Source: Nocardia sp. NRRL S-836
Lineage (GTDB): Bacteria; Actinomycetota; Actinomycetes; Mycobacteriales; Pseudonocardiaceae
NCBI RefSeq assembly: GCF_001279525.1
Contig: NZ_LGDY01000025.1
Span: 90,192-154,191 of the forward strand
Length of the DNA stretch: 64,000 nt
Direction: 5' to 3'
This document shows, one piece after another, positions 8,008-15,488 of this stretch. The notes under the pieces are model-generated. The model was given only the letters and a program-made list of their open reading frames with translations. It made no database searches and had not been told where the DNA came from. The translations under genes and the position numbers were made by a program. Position 1 is the stretch's first letter. Every line of letters starts with the position of its first letter.

Positions 8008-8649
8008 ATGAACGCAAAGGACCTGGTCGCCCGCATCCGGACCGAGCTGCACCCCGGTGAGCACGACAACCTCGTGGTCAAACTGGTCGAAACCGGGCAA
8101 GCCCCGCGCTCCGTGATCGCGACGTTCGCCGCCGAGGAGAACCACATCGTCTCGTCGGACTGGCGAACATTCCTCACGCTGGCCGCGAAGGCGGAAGAAC
8201 CCCACGCACGGGCGTTCTTCACGCTGCTGGCGGGCGGTGAGGAGCTGGTGCTGCCGCTGCTGGAGCCGCTGGCCCGCGCGGCCGGCATGTCCGCCAGGGA
8301 CTTCCACGCCTACGAGCCCTTCCCCGGCTGCCAGTCCTACCCGGCCTACCAGGCGTGGATGGCGCTCAACGGCGAGCCGACGGACGTGATCCTCGCGCTC
8401 CTGGCGAACTTCACCGCGTGGGGCGGCTACTGCGCCCGGATGGCCAAGGGCCTGCGCGAGCACTACGACTTCGACGACGAGGCGTGCGCGTTCGTGGACT
8501 TCTTCGCCACCCCCGCGCCCCAGGTGGAGGAACGGGCGGTCGCGGCGATCCAGGCCGCCCTGGACGCGGGCTGGCAGCCGAAGCACGCGTGGCGCTACGG
8601 CCGCCTGTTGCAGGCCTACGAGCTGCAGTTCTGGTCAACGCTGGCGTGA
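8008..8649 (+). CDS. TenA/PqqC-fold (haem-oxygenase-like) protein
   Basis: The 213-residue, fully helical sequence fits the TenA/thiaminase-II and PqqC superfamily. Signs are the early VVKLVETGQAPRSVIATFAAEE helix pair, ARAFFTLLAGGEE, the mid-protein AYEPFPGCQSYPAYQAWMA and a late AFVDFFATPAP segment. ATG 8008 is used because upstream extensions enter the promoter region shared with DUF6204. The Cys in PGCQSY is not clearly the TenA nucleophile, so thiaminase activity should not be assumed. No thiamine genes lie nearby. It may be one of the many haem-oxygenase-like proteins of unknown chemistry. Confidence 0.75.
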   Translation: MNAKDLVARIRTELHPGEHDNLVVKLVETGQAPRSVIATFAAEENHIVSSDWRTFLTLAAKAEEPHARAFFTLLAGGEELVLPLLEPLARAAGMSARDFHAYEPFPGCQSYPAYQAWMALNGEPTDVILALLANFTAWGGYCARMAKGLREHYDFDDEACAFVDFFATPAPQVEERAVAAIQAALDAGWQPKHAWRYGRLLQAYELQFWSTLA

Positions 8650-8654
8650 GCACC

Positions 8655-8699
8655 GTGCGTGGTTTTCGTTGTGGCGGTCTGGCGGCGAAAACCACGCAC
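8655..8699. terminator. Inverted repeat terminator between convergent genes
   Basis: Perfect 14-bp arms GTGCGTGGTTTTCG and CGAAAACCACGCAC around a 17-base loop. The right arm reaches the stop codon of the convergent cyclase-like gene, so it probably terminates both transcripts. Confidence 0.65.
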
Positions 8700-9277
8700 T
8701 AGACCTCGTCCGGGACGTGCACCCACCCCTTGCACTCCTCGCCGGCCGGCTCGACCCTGGGCAGCGGCACGAACACCCAGTCGTCCACCCCGTCGTAGCC
8801 GTGCCTGATCACCGAGCGGTGGATCTGGTCGGACACCACCAGCACGAGCGGGCCGGAGGTCCGCGCGAGCGCGGAGGCCATGAGCAGCCTCTTCGCGATG
8901 TCGAGGTCCTCGCCGAACCACCCGAGGTCGTCACAGGTCACGTCGCCGGGGTGGATGACCAGCCGCAGCCGCAACGGGTAGTACTGCCCGTCGTTGCGCT
9001 CGTCGAGCAGCGCCTTGAGCCTCGGCACGAGCCTGGTCAGCAGCCAGGTCTTGGGAATCCGGTCCGTGGGGTGGACCAGCACGATCAGCCAGTCGCCGCG
9101 ATCGACGTACCGGTCCCGGAGATCAGCGGTGACACCGCTGTCCACCAGGGCTTGCTCGACGAGCTCGAACATGGCCCTGCGGAGCATTCCCATCACCAGG
9201 TTGCTGCAGGCCGTCGGTGGTGCCATGGCCACAGCGAGGATCGTGCGCTGACACGGTTGTATCGACAGGGTACTCAT
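8699..9277 (-). CDS. Small nucleotide-cyclase-like (CHD-related) protein, probably catalytically degenerate
   Basis: At 192 residues this is a single compact domain resembling class III nucleotidyl cyclases: first strand RTILAVAMAPPTACSNLVMG, the LFELV-type helix, then DRGDWLIVLVHPTD in the place of the second metal strand, and a conserved RLVIHPGDV...GWFGEDLDIAKRLLMA segment. The first metal-binding Asp is replaced (LAVAMAP), so adenylate cyclase activity is doubtful; a nucleotide-binding sensor role is more likely. ATG 9277 has GGGGAG just upstream and is preferred over an in-frame start at 9322. The gene is divergent from the HTH/GT-A pair at 9550-11755 across an intergenic region with operator-like repeats. 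The fold assignment is mine by eye. Confidence 0.6.
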   Translation of the reverse strand: MSTLSIQPCQRTILAVAMAPPTACSNLVMGMLRRAMFELVEQALVDSGVTADLRDRYVDRGDWLIVLVHPTDRIPKTWLLTRLVPRLKALLDERNDGQYYPLRLRLVIHPGDVTCDDLGWFGEDLDIAKRLLMASALARTSGPLVLVVSDQIHRSVIRHGYDGVDDWVFVPLPRVEPAGEECKGWVHVPDEV

Positions 9278-9349
9278 GGCTCCCCGCCTCCTGACCTTCG
9301 AAGCGTGCGGAGGTTCGGGCACTGGCGGTTGTCACCCGGAAGAAGAGTG

Positions 9350-9414
9350 AACTTCAGTTAACTTCAGTTGATCTCGGTTATATGTCTATAGTTGAGAGTA
9401 AGGCTCAACTGAAG
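9350..9414. promoter_or_regulatory. Tandem and inverted CTTCAGTT repeats in a divergent promoter region
   Basis: AACTTCAGTT is repeated in tandem at 9350-9359 and 9360-9369, and its inverse AACTGAAG occurs at 9407-9414. Between them is the only AT-rich stretch in the area (TATATGTCTATAG), which supplies -10-like elements on both strands (TATAGT at 9387-9392 on plus). This looks like an operator-flanked divergent promoter for the cyclase-like gene and the HTH gene; the HTH protein is the natural candidate binder. Confidence 0.55.
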
Positions 9415-9520
9415 ACCAAGCAATAGCCAGGAAAATGGGCCGCAGACACCGGCACGAGCGCTGAACGCGCGGTAATGGCGGCCTGGCGTCCGGCGATGTA
9501 CGAGTGTTGCCAGATCCTGC

Positions 9521-9537
9521 ACTGAAGTTCAGCTGAA
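9521..9537. promoter_or_regulatory. Third TTCAG repeat cluster before the HTH gene start
   Basis: ACTGAAG at 9521-9527 is followed by the palindrome TTCAGCTGAA at 9528-9537, about a dozen bases before GTG 9550. It echoes the repeats at 9350-9414. The GAAGGA inside it also serves as the ribosome-binding region, so binding here could block translation or transcription. Inferred. Confidence 0.45.
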
Positions 9538-9549
9538 GGACGTGATGGC

Positions 9550-10617
9550 GTGACCTCCGCAGCGGAACCAGCGCTCCAGCTCGCGCAGCGACTCCGTGAC
9601 CTGCGCAGGAACGGCATGCCCGGCAAGCGCATCACCCAGGAGCAGCTGAGCGAGGCGTTCGGCGTCAGCGTCCCCCTGATCTCCTCCTGGGAACGGGCGC
9701 AGAACCCGGCCCTGCCTCCCGAGCACCGGCTGGCGGCCTACGCCGCCTTCTTCGCCACGAAGCGATCGGTCGACCGGCGTCCGTTCCGCGCGCCGACCGA
9801 TCTGAACGGCGAGGAGGAGGCGGCCAGGGACGCGCTGCTCGCCGAGCTGACCGAGCTGCGCGAACGCGCACTGGGTGGCTCGCCGGCCGGGGAGGTGCCC
9901 GCCGTCGCGGACAACCTGTGGCGGTTCCCGCCCAACGAGGACATCACGATCGTGTGTTCCAAGCTGCCGGACCGCCTGCGCAGGCAGCTCCCGAGCGCCG
10001 GGCCGGAGGATCCCGACTACGTCGAGCTCTACCAGTACTCGGACCTCGACTCGTTGTTCGAGCTGCACGGCCACATCCGCGCGATGAACCCGAGCAACAC
10101 CGTGCGCGTACGCCCCGGGGCGGGGATCCTCACCGCCGACGAGGGCTCCAGCCACCTGGTGCTGCTGGGCGGCGTCGACTGGAACCAGATCACCGCCGAG
10201 GTCCTGCACCGCATCGACCTGCCGATCGGGCAGCAGAAGCGACCGGACGACAAGGACACGAGCGGCTTCGAGGTCGTCGAGAACGGGGAGGTGGTCGAGA
10301 CGTTCCTCCCGACGTTGCGCCAGATCGGCGACGTGCAGGTGCTCGAAGAGGACGTCGCGCACTTCTACCGCTCGCGCAACCCCTTCAACCAGAAGCGGAC
10401 GGTGACCATGTGCAACGGCGTGCACTCCCGTGGCGTGCTCGGCGCCGTGCGCGCGTTGACCGACGCCCGGTTCCGCGACCGCAACACCGCCTACGCACGG
10501 CGCCGGTTCGCCGGCATGGAGGCGTTCAGCATCCTCAGCCGGGTACCCGTCCTGCAGGGCACGGTCATCACGCCGGACTGGACCAAAGACCACGTCCTGC
10601 ACGAATGGCCGGCGTGA
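9550..10617 (+). CDS. XRE-type HTH protein with a conserved Rossmann-like C-terminal domain of unknown function
   Basis: Residues 8-60 are an HTH_XRE domain (ITQEQLSEAFGVSVPLISSWERAQN). After a 60-residue linker comes an alpha/beta domain with strand ITIVCSKLPD, then YVELYQYSDLDSLFELHGHIRAMNPSN and the glycine-rich SHLVLLGGVDWNQIT. This looks like a Rossmann-type nucleotide-binding pocket found in several actinobacterial HTH proteins; I know of no defined function. The C-terminus contains a conserved MCNGVHSRGVLGAVRAL block. GTG 9550 follows GAAGGA. It is probably cotranscribed with the GT-A-like gene four bases downstream, and likely autoregulates through the repeats at 9350-9537. It could be a ligand-sensing switch rather than a simple repressor. 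Confidence 0.75.
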   Translation: MTSAAEPALQLAQRLRDLRRNGMPGKRITQEQLSEAFGVSVPLISSWERAQNPALPPEHRLAAYAAFFATKRSVDRRPFRAPTDLNGEEEAARDALLAELTELRERALGGSPAGEVPAVADNLWRFPPNEDITIVCSKLPDRLRRQLPSAGPEDPDYVELYQYSDLDSLFELHGHIRAMNPSNTVRVRPGAGILTADEGSSHLVLLGGVDWNQITAEVLHRIDLPIGQQKRPDDKDTSGFEVVENGEVVETFLPTLRQIGDVQVLEEDVAHFYRSRNPFNQKRTVTMCNGVHSRGVLGAVRALTDARFRDRNTAYARRRFAGMEAFSILSRVPVLQGTVITPDWTKDHVLHEWPA

Positions 10618-10621
10618 TCCC

Positions 10622-11755
10622 TTGACCGACGACACCCGAGTCCGTTCCGAGCACCACCACGGTTCCCACCGCGGTCTGCTCGACGCCGCACCGAGAACCA
10701 CGCTTCCCGCCAGGGTGCAGGCGATCGTCGTGCCGACCGTCCGGCCGCCGCGCGCCATGCAGCACGCGATCGGCCTGGCGGCGGCGCTCGGCTGCGTCCT
10801 GGTGGCGTTGTGCAGCAGGAAGCACACGTCGGCGTTCAAGGTGGCCCTGCTCGCGGCCGCCGCGGGCGTCGAGGTCCTCGCGATCGACGTGGACGACCTC
10901 CCGTCCCGGCTGCTGCCCGCGTTCCGGACGTCCGACTGGCTGCGCGACCCGAGGTTCACCCGGCGCAGCGACCTCAGCCTGAAACGCAACCTGGGGCTCC
11001 TGCTGGCGCGGGTGGCGAGGTGGGAGCGGATCGTCTTCCTGGACGACGACATCGAGGTGCCCGACCACCGCGACCTGAGCAGGGCGGCGGCCCTCACCGA
11101 CGACTACGCCGGGGTCGGCCTGAAGATCGAGGGCTATCCCGACAACTCGGTGGTGTGCCACGCCTACCGGGAGGCCGGTGGCGCCCAGGAGATGTTCGTC
11201 GGTGGCGGCGCGCTCGCGGTGCACGCCGGTTCGACGTCGTCGTTCTTCCCGAACATCTACAACGAGGACTGGTTCTTCCTGCTCGGCGACCAGCGGCTGC
11301 GCCGGACCACGGTCACCGGCACCGCCTGGCAGCAGCCGTACGACCCGTTCGACGTCGAGGAGCGGGCCAGGGCGCAGGAGTGGGGCGACGTGCTCGCCGA
11401 AGGGCTCTTCTGGCTCCTGGACGAGGGCCGGCCGCTGAAGGACGCGAACGCCTGCTACTGGGCCGACTACCTGGCCAAGCGGAAGAGGTTCATCGTCGAG
11501 ACGATCGAGCTGACCAGGAGCACCGAGCCGGATCCCGCGCGCAAGGCCAGGAAGCTCAGGTCGCTGGCCGCGGCGCTGGGCCGCTCCCGGTCACTGCAGC
11601 CGCAGCGGTGCGAGGACTACGTCGAGGCGTGGCGGAAGGACCGGTCGGTCTGGCAACGGCACCTCGACCACCACGAGCAGCACGCGCCGCGGGAGAGCGA
11701 CCTCGGCAAGGTGATCGCCCACCTCGGCCTCACGCACGTGACGACGTACCTCTAA
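10622..11755 (+). CDS. GT-A-like glycosyltransferase-fold protein
   Basis: The 377-residue protein shows the core of a GT-A nucleotide-sugar fold: an early parallel strand (VQAIVVPTVRPP), the helix LGLLLARVARWERIVFLDDDIEV containing the DxD-type metal motif DDD, then MFVGGGALAVHA and NEDWFFLLGD, where acidic residues would bind the acceptor. No signal peptide or membrane segment is seen, so it would act in the cytoplasm. The start is TTG 10622, four bases after the HTH gene stop, implying coupling. It converges on the GNAT gene with a four-base overlap. What it glycosylates is unknown; pairing a cytosolic transferase with an HTH sensor raises the possibility of a protein- or nucleotide-modifying toxin, which is speculation. 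Confidence 0.65.
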   Translation: MTDDTRVRSEHHHGSHRGLLDAAPRTTLPARVQAIVVPTVRPPRAMQHAIGLAAALGCVLVALCSRKHTSAFKVALLAAAAGVEVLAIDVDDLPSRLLPAFRTSDWLRDPRFTRRSDLSLKRNLGLLLARVARWERIVFLDDDIEVPDHRDLSRAAALTDDYAGVGLKIEGYPDNSVVCHAYREAGGAQEMFVGGGALAVHAGSTSSFFPNIYNEDWFFLLGDQRLRRTTVTGTAWQQPYDPFDVEERARAQEWGDVLAEGLFWLLDEGRPLKDANACYWADYLAKRKRFIVETIELTRSTEPDPARKARKLRSLAAALGRSRSLQPQRCEDYVEAWRKDRSVWQRHLDHHEQHAPRESDLGKVIAHLGLTHVTTYL

Positions 11756-12255
11756 CGGGCCAGCGCCTTCACCATCACGTCGCAGATCTCCACGTCGCGG
11801 TGCCCGTTCTCGTCGGCGAGCGAGTAGCACTTGACGGCCGAGTGGCCCCAGTCCCGGTACCCCAGCCGGGTGTAGAGCTTCGCCGCGGCGGTGTTGCCGA
11901 TCTCGACGGCCAGCGCCACCTCGTCGTGCCCGCGGTCGGCCAGCAACCGCTCCGCCGCACCGATCAGACTGGTCCCGACGCCCTGCCTGCGGTGGTCGCG
12001 GTGGATCTCCAGGTGCGTCACCAGCGGCGTCTCCGGCAGGTAGCGGCGGATCTCCGGCTCCTCGGCGGGTTCCAGCCAGAGGTAGACGTCCCCGATCACC
12101 AATCCACCGCGCCACGCCGTGAGCAGCACTCCCCTGCTCTCCGACTGCCGGTCGAGGCGGTCGGCGAAGAAGCGGTCCTGCCCGAGTCGTCCGGCCAGTG
12201 ACCCGAGGTCTTCGGGCCGCGCCGGCCTGATGGTCACGTCGCGCATGCCACCCAT
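11752..12255 (-). CDS. GNAT family N-acetyltransferase
   Basis: A 167-residue single-domain GNAT. Motif A, which binds the acetyl-CoA pyrophosphate, is HLEIHRDHRRQGVGTSLIGAAERLL; motif B follows as NTAAAKLYTRLGYRDWG. The opening VTIRPARPEDLGSL is typical. The start could be ATG 12255 or ATG 12246; neither has a strong ribosome site. The substrate cannot be predicted. It lies between two unusual gene units and overlaps the GT-A-like gene stop by four bases. Confidence 0.88.
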   Translation of the reverse strand: MGGMRDVTIRPARPEDLGSLAGRLGQDRFFADRLDRQSESRGVLLTAWRGGLVIGDVYLWLEPAEEPEIRRYLPETPLVTHLEIHRDHRRQGVGTSLIGAAERLLADRGHDEVALAVEIGNTAAAKLYTRLGYRDWGHSAVKCYSLADENGHRDVEICDVMVKALAR

Positions 12256-12447
12256 CTACCACAACTCTGAAGCGAGTCAGTTCTTCCACCACCCCGAAAC
12301 AACTGTCCACAGTGGACTCGCACGACCCGGCGCGGCGGCTGGACGTGCGAAGTCGACGGTTCATTGACAAAAACCTGACAGCTCGGCGGGAATCCGGCGC
12401 CAGCCGGTAGCTTGCCCGCAGGAGTGCGCTGCCAGGACAGGAACACG

Positions 12448-13851
12448 GTGACCATCGAACCGACCGACATCGTTGTCGTCGTGACGGCGCTGGAGAGCGA
12501 GTACGCCGCCGTCAGGGACCTCCTGGAGGAACCCGCGGTGCGCCGCCACGCCGCCGGGACGCGGTTCGAGGTCGGCACGATCCGCGGCGGCACCGGCCGG
12601 GTGGCGCTGGCACTGGCGGGAGCGGGCAACCAGCCGGCCGCGGTGGTGGCCGAGCGCGCGATCGCCGAGTTCCGGCCACGTGCGGTGTTCTTCGCCGGGA
12701 TCGCGGGCGCGCTGCACGACGACCTCGACCTGGGTTCCGTCGTCGTCGCCACGAAGGTCTACGGCTACCACGGCGGCTTCGAGGGCGGTGAGGGGTTCGG
12801 TGCCCGGCCGCAGGCGTGGGACGCCGACCACGAGCTCGAGCAGATCGCGCGTTCGGTCAGCCGGGACGGCCGCTGGCGGTTCCCCGCCGCACCCAGGGTG
12901 GTCTTCCGGCCGGTCGCGGCCGGGGAGGTGGTGCTCGACTCACCGTTCGCACCGTCGGCCCAGCAGCTGCGGCAGCACTACTCGGACGCGGCGGCCGTCG
13001 AGCTGGAAAGCGCGGGCACGGCGAAGGCCGCGCACCTGAACCGTGCGCCGTTCCTGACCGTGCGCGCCATCAGTGACCGGGCCGACGGGCGCAAGCACGA
13101 GAGCGACCGCGCCGGCTGGCAGTCGATCGCGGCCGGCAACGCCGCCGCGTTCACCATCGCGGTCGTCACCGAACTCTTCGCCTCCGCGCCGAGTCTGCCC
13201 GCCCTGGGCTCCAGCGCGGTCACATGGCAGCGGCCGGTGGAGCTGAGCTGGCGAACCGATCTCACCGGCACCACGTCGGCCGTCGAACGGTGTGCCGTCG
13301 AAGTGCACCTCGTGCCGATGGACGAGTACGGACGGCTGGAAGCCCATGTGCTGGAACGGATGCACGAGCTGCTCACCGCGCACGGCCGCACGCACGGCCT
13401 GTTCAGCGGCACCGAGCGGTTGAGCGCCGAGGTCTCGGCGGACGCCGCGTGGGTGCGGTCGGCGCCGAGCCCGGACGGTCACCGCGGGCTCGCCGTCCAC
13501 CGCACCGGCCAGCGCTGCGCGTGGTCGCCGTTGCAGTACAACGCCCACGGGTCGGTGGTCGACCGCACGGCGCTGGGCCGTCAGGTCGAACGTTCGCTGC
13601 GGCTGCTCGCCGAGCTCTCGGGTCTGCCCGCGCCGGCCGCGGTCGCCGTCGCCGCCGGGCTGGAACCGGCCGCGGGGCTGACCGAGAACAGGGCGGGCCA
13701 GCTGCCGGGAGCGGGTGGTTCCTGCACGGCGGCGCGGATCAGGGTGCACTCCGGGGGCGCGGTGCCGTTCCACGCGCTGCTGGCCCGTCCGCAGGAGGCG
13801 GCGGACGAGCTCACGGCCCGGCTGCACCAGGCCTTCCGGCAGGCCTGCTGA
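12448..13851 (+). CDS. MTAN/purine nucleoside phosphorylase-like domain fused to an unknown C-terminal domain
   Basis: Residues 1-250 match the PNP_UDP_1/MTAN fold: DIVVVVTALESEYAAVRDLL at the N-terminus, ALAGAGNQPAA, the AVFFAGIAGALHDDLDLGSVVVA block, and near the end VELESAGTAKAAHLN with AISDRAD, where E and D normally contact the ribose and base. Stand-alone versions cleave N-glycosidic bonds. In bacteria, nucleosidase domains fused to extra modules are known in conflict systems, where they deplete nucleotides or act as sensors. The following 215 residues (WRTDLTGTTSAVERCAVEVHLVPMDEYGR...) are unfamiliar. GTG 12448 is chosen because AGGA sits just upstream; an in-frame start at 12412 would add 12 residues. 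A hairpin terminator follows immediately. Confidence 0.8.
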   Translation: MTIEPTDIVVVVTALESEYAAVRDLLEEPAVRRHAAGTRFEVGTIRGGTGRVALALAGAGNQPAAVVAERAIAEFRPRAVFFAGIAGALHDDLDLGSVVVATKVYGYHGGFEGGEGFGARPQAWDADHELEQIARSVSRDGRWRFPAAPRVVFRPVAAGEVVLDSPFAPSAQQLRQHYSDAAAVELESAGTAKAAHLNRAPFLTVRAISDRADGRKHESDRAGWQSIAAGNAAAFTIAVVTELFASAPSLPALGSSAVTWQRPVELSWRTDLTGTTSAVERCAVEVHLVPMDEYGRLEAHVLERMHELLTAHGRTHGLFSGTERLSAEVSADAAWVRSAPSPDGHRGLAVHRTGQRCAWSPLQYNAHGSVVDRTALGRQVERSLRLLAELSGLPAPAAVAVAAGLEPAAGLTENRAGQLPGAGGSCTAARIRVHSGGAVPFHALLARPQEAADELTARLHQAFRQAC

Positions 13852-13883
13852 GTGGTTTCCGCCGCCGTGGCGACGGAAACCAC
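13852..13883. terminator. Hairpin terminator
   Basis: GTGGTTTCCG and CGGAAACCAC form a perfect 10-bp stem with a 12-base loop between the nucleosidase-like gene and the convergent chitinase gene. Its arms resemble those of the 8655-8699 hairpin. Confidence 0.6.
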
Positions 13884-13895
13884 CCGCGAACGGCA

Positions 13896-15392
13896 CTACC
13901 TGGGCAGGTAGGCCCGGTGCTGCTTGGAGAACTCGTAGTTGTTGTACTTGTCCCAGTTGATCGACCACGTCATGAGGCCGCGCAGGTTCGGGTAGACGCC
14001 CTTGGGCTTGTAGCTGCCGCAGCTCGTGCCCTTGGTGAGGCAGTCGAGCGCGGTGCGGACGTCGGCGACCGATGTGAACCCGTTGCCCGCGTTGACGGAC
14101 GCGGGCAGGCCGATCGCGACCTGCTCCTGGCGCAGCGGCGCGAAGAACTTCGTCGTGTCGCCGCGCACCGGGAACCCGGCCAGCACCATGTCGGCCATGG
14201 CGACGTGGAAGTCCGCGCCGCCCATGAAGTGGTACTGGTTGTCCAGGCCCGTGACCGGGCCCGAGTTGTAGTGCTGGACGTGCAGCAACGTCAGGTCGTT
14301 GCGCATCGCCTCGATCACCGGCAGGTACGCGCCCGTGCGCGCGTCGCCACCGCCGGCACCGCCGTAGAACTGGTAGCCGACCTGCACGAAGAACGTCTCC
14401 GGCGCCATCGTGAGCACGAAGTTCGCGCCGTAGCGGGACTTCAGGCTGCGCAGCGCGGAGATCAGGTTCACGACCACCGGCGTGGTCGGGTTCCTGAAGT
14501 CGACGTCACCGGCGTTGAGCGACAGCGAGTGGCCCTCGAAGTCGACGTCGAGCCCGTTCAGGCCGTACTTGTCGATGATCGCCGACACCGAGCGCACGAA
14601 CGCGTCGCGCGCGGCGGTCGTCTCCAGGCGCACCTGGCCGTTCTGGCCGCCGATCGAGATCAGGACCTTCTTGCCCTTCTGCTGCTGGGCCCTGATGCCG
14701 GCGATGAACTCCGCCTCGGGCTCGACGTTCGGGCACTCCGCGACCGGGCACTGCGCGAACCGCAGCTCCCCGCTCGTGGCGCTGGTCGGCTCGGCGAACG
14801 ACAGGTTGATCACGTCCCACTCGTCCGGCACGTCGCGCATCCGGATGTAGCCCGAACCGTTGGCGAAGCTCGCGTGCAGGTAGCCGACGAGGACCTTGCG
14901 CGGCATCGAACCCGTGGGCGGCGGTCCGCTCGTGGTCGTCGTCGTGGTGGTTGTGGTGGTGGTTGTCGTGGTCGTTGACGTGGTCGTCGAGGTCGGCGGG
15001 GTGCCGCCGCCCGTGCAGGCCGCACCGTTGACGGTGCAGTTCTGCGGGTCGGCGGTGCCCGAGACGTTGAAGCCGAACGTGACGCTGGCGCCGGGTGCGA
15101 CCGAGCCGTTGTACTCGCGGTTGACGAACGTGTGGTGGTTGCCGCTCTTGGTGAGCAGCGAGTCCCAGTACGCACCGACGCTCGTACCCGCCGGGTAGTC
15201 GAACTCGACCTTCCACGAGCCGATGGCCGCGCTGGTCTCGTTCTTGACCGTCACCGTCGCGGTGTACCCGGTGGACCAGGTCTGCTTGGTGATCGTCGCC
15301 GTGACGCCGGCGGCGTTGGCGGGCGCCAGGCTCACGACCACGGTGCCGAGCACCAGTGCGGCGACCGCGGCTATTCGAGCGAACAACGACAT
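13896..15392 (-). CDS. Secreted GH18 chitinase with N-terminal CBM2
   Basis: The 498-residue precursor has a signal peptide (MSLFARIAAVAALVLGTVVV..., cut after ANA), a CBM2-type cellulose/chitin-binding domain at about 30-130 with paired Cys (NCTVNGAAC), a nearly pure Thr linker, and a GH18 barrel from about 165 to the end. The catalytic DxxDxDxE motif is present as GLDVDFEG, together with the strand-3 SIGG in VLISIGGQNG and a late MTWSINWDKY. It hydrolyses chitin outside the cell. ATG 15392 starts exactly at the signal peptide; longer in-frame readings run into the divergent hydrolase. A DasR-like operator lies about 50 bases upstream, so GlcNAc-responsive control is expected. Confidence 0.95.
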   Translation of the reverse strand: MSLFARIAAVAALVLGTVVVSLAPANAAGVTATITKQTWSTGYTATVTVKNETSAAIGSWKVEFDYPAGTSVGAYWDSLLTKSGNHHTFVNREYNGSVAPGASVTFGFNVSGTADPQNCTVNGAACTGGGTPPTSTTTSTTTTTTTTTTTTTTTSGPPPTGSMPRKVLVGYLHASFANGSGYIRMRDVPDEWDVINLSFAEPTSATSGELRFAQCPVAECPNVEPEAEFIAGIRAQQQKGKKVLISIGGQNGQVRLETTAARDAFVRSVSAIIDKYGLNGLDVDFEGHSLSLNAGDVDFRNPTTPVVVNLISALRSLKSRYGANFVLTMAPETFFVQVGYQFYGGAGGGDARTGAYLPVIEAMRNDLTLLHVQHYNSGPVTGLDNQYHFMGGADFHVAMADMVLAGFPVRGDTTKFFAPLRQEQVAIGLPASVNAGNGFTSVADVRTALDCLTKGTSCGSYKPKGVYPNLRGLMTWSINWDKYNNYEFSKQHRAYLPR

Positions 15393-15441
15393 GGCTGCTC
15401 CATCCCTCACGCGTGGCGGCCGGCAGGGTTCCACCCCGAAT

Positions 15442-15453
15442 TGGACTAGACCA
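15442..15453. promoter_or_regulatory. DasR-like (dre) operator of the chitinase gene
   Basis: TGGACTAGACCA differs by one base from the palindromic core TGGTCTAGACCA of DasR sites and of Streptomyces chitinase promoters. It lies between the chitinase start (15392) and the divergent hydrolase start (15489), close to the expected promoter. In streptomycetes DasR represses chitin genes until amino-sugar phosphates release it; DasR itself is not in the window. Confidence 0.7.
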
Positions 15454-15488
15454 TCTACCGCCGCGTCAAGGTCGTAGACTGCACAGCC

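Noticed and set aside
8008..8649. Thiamine salvage locus with TPP riboswitch
   Set aside because: No THI-box-like sequence upstream, no thiamine genes nearby, and the TenA nucleophile is not clearly conserved.
14937..14995. GTC/GTG-rich trinucleotide runs, possible microsatellite
   Set aside because: They encode the Thr linker of the chitinase; the same explains 59708-59760 in the second chitinase.
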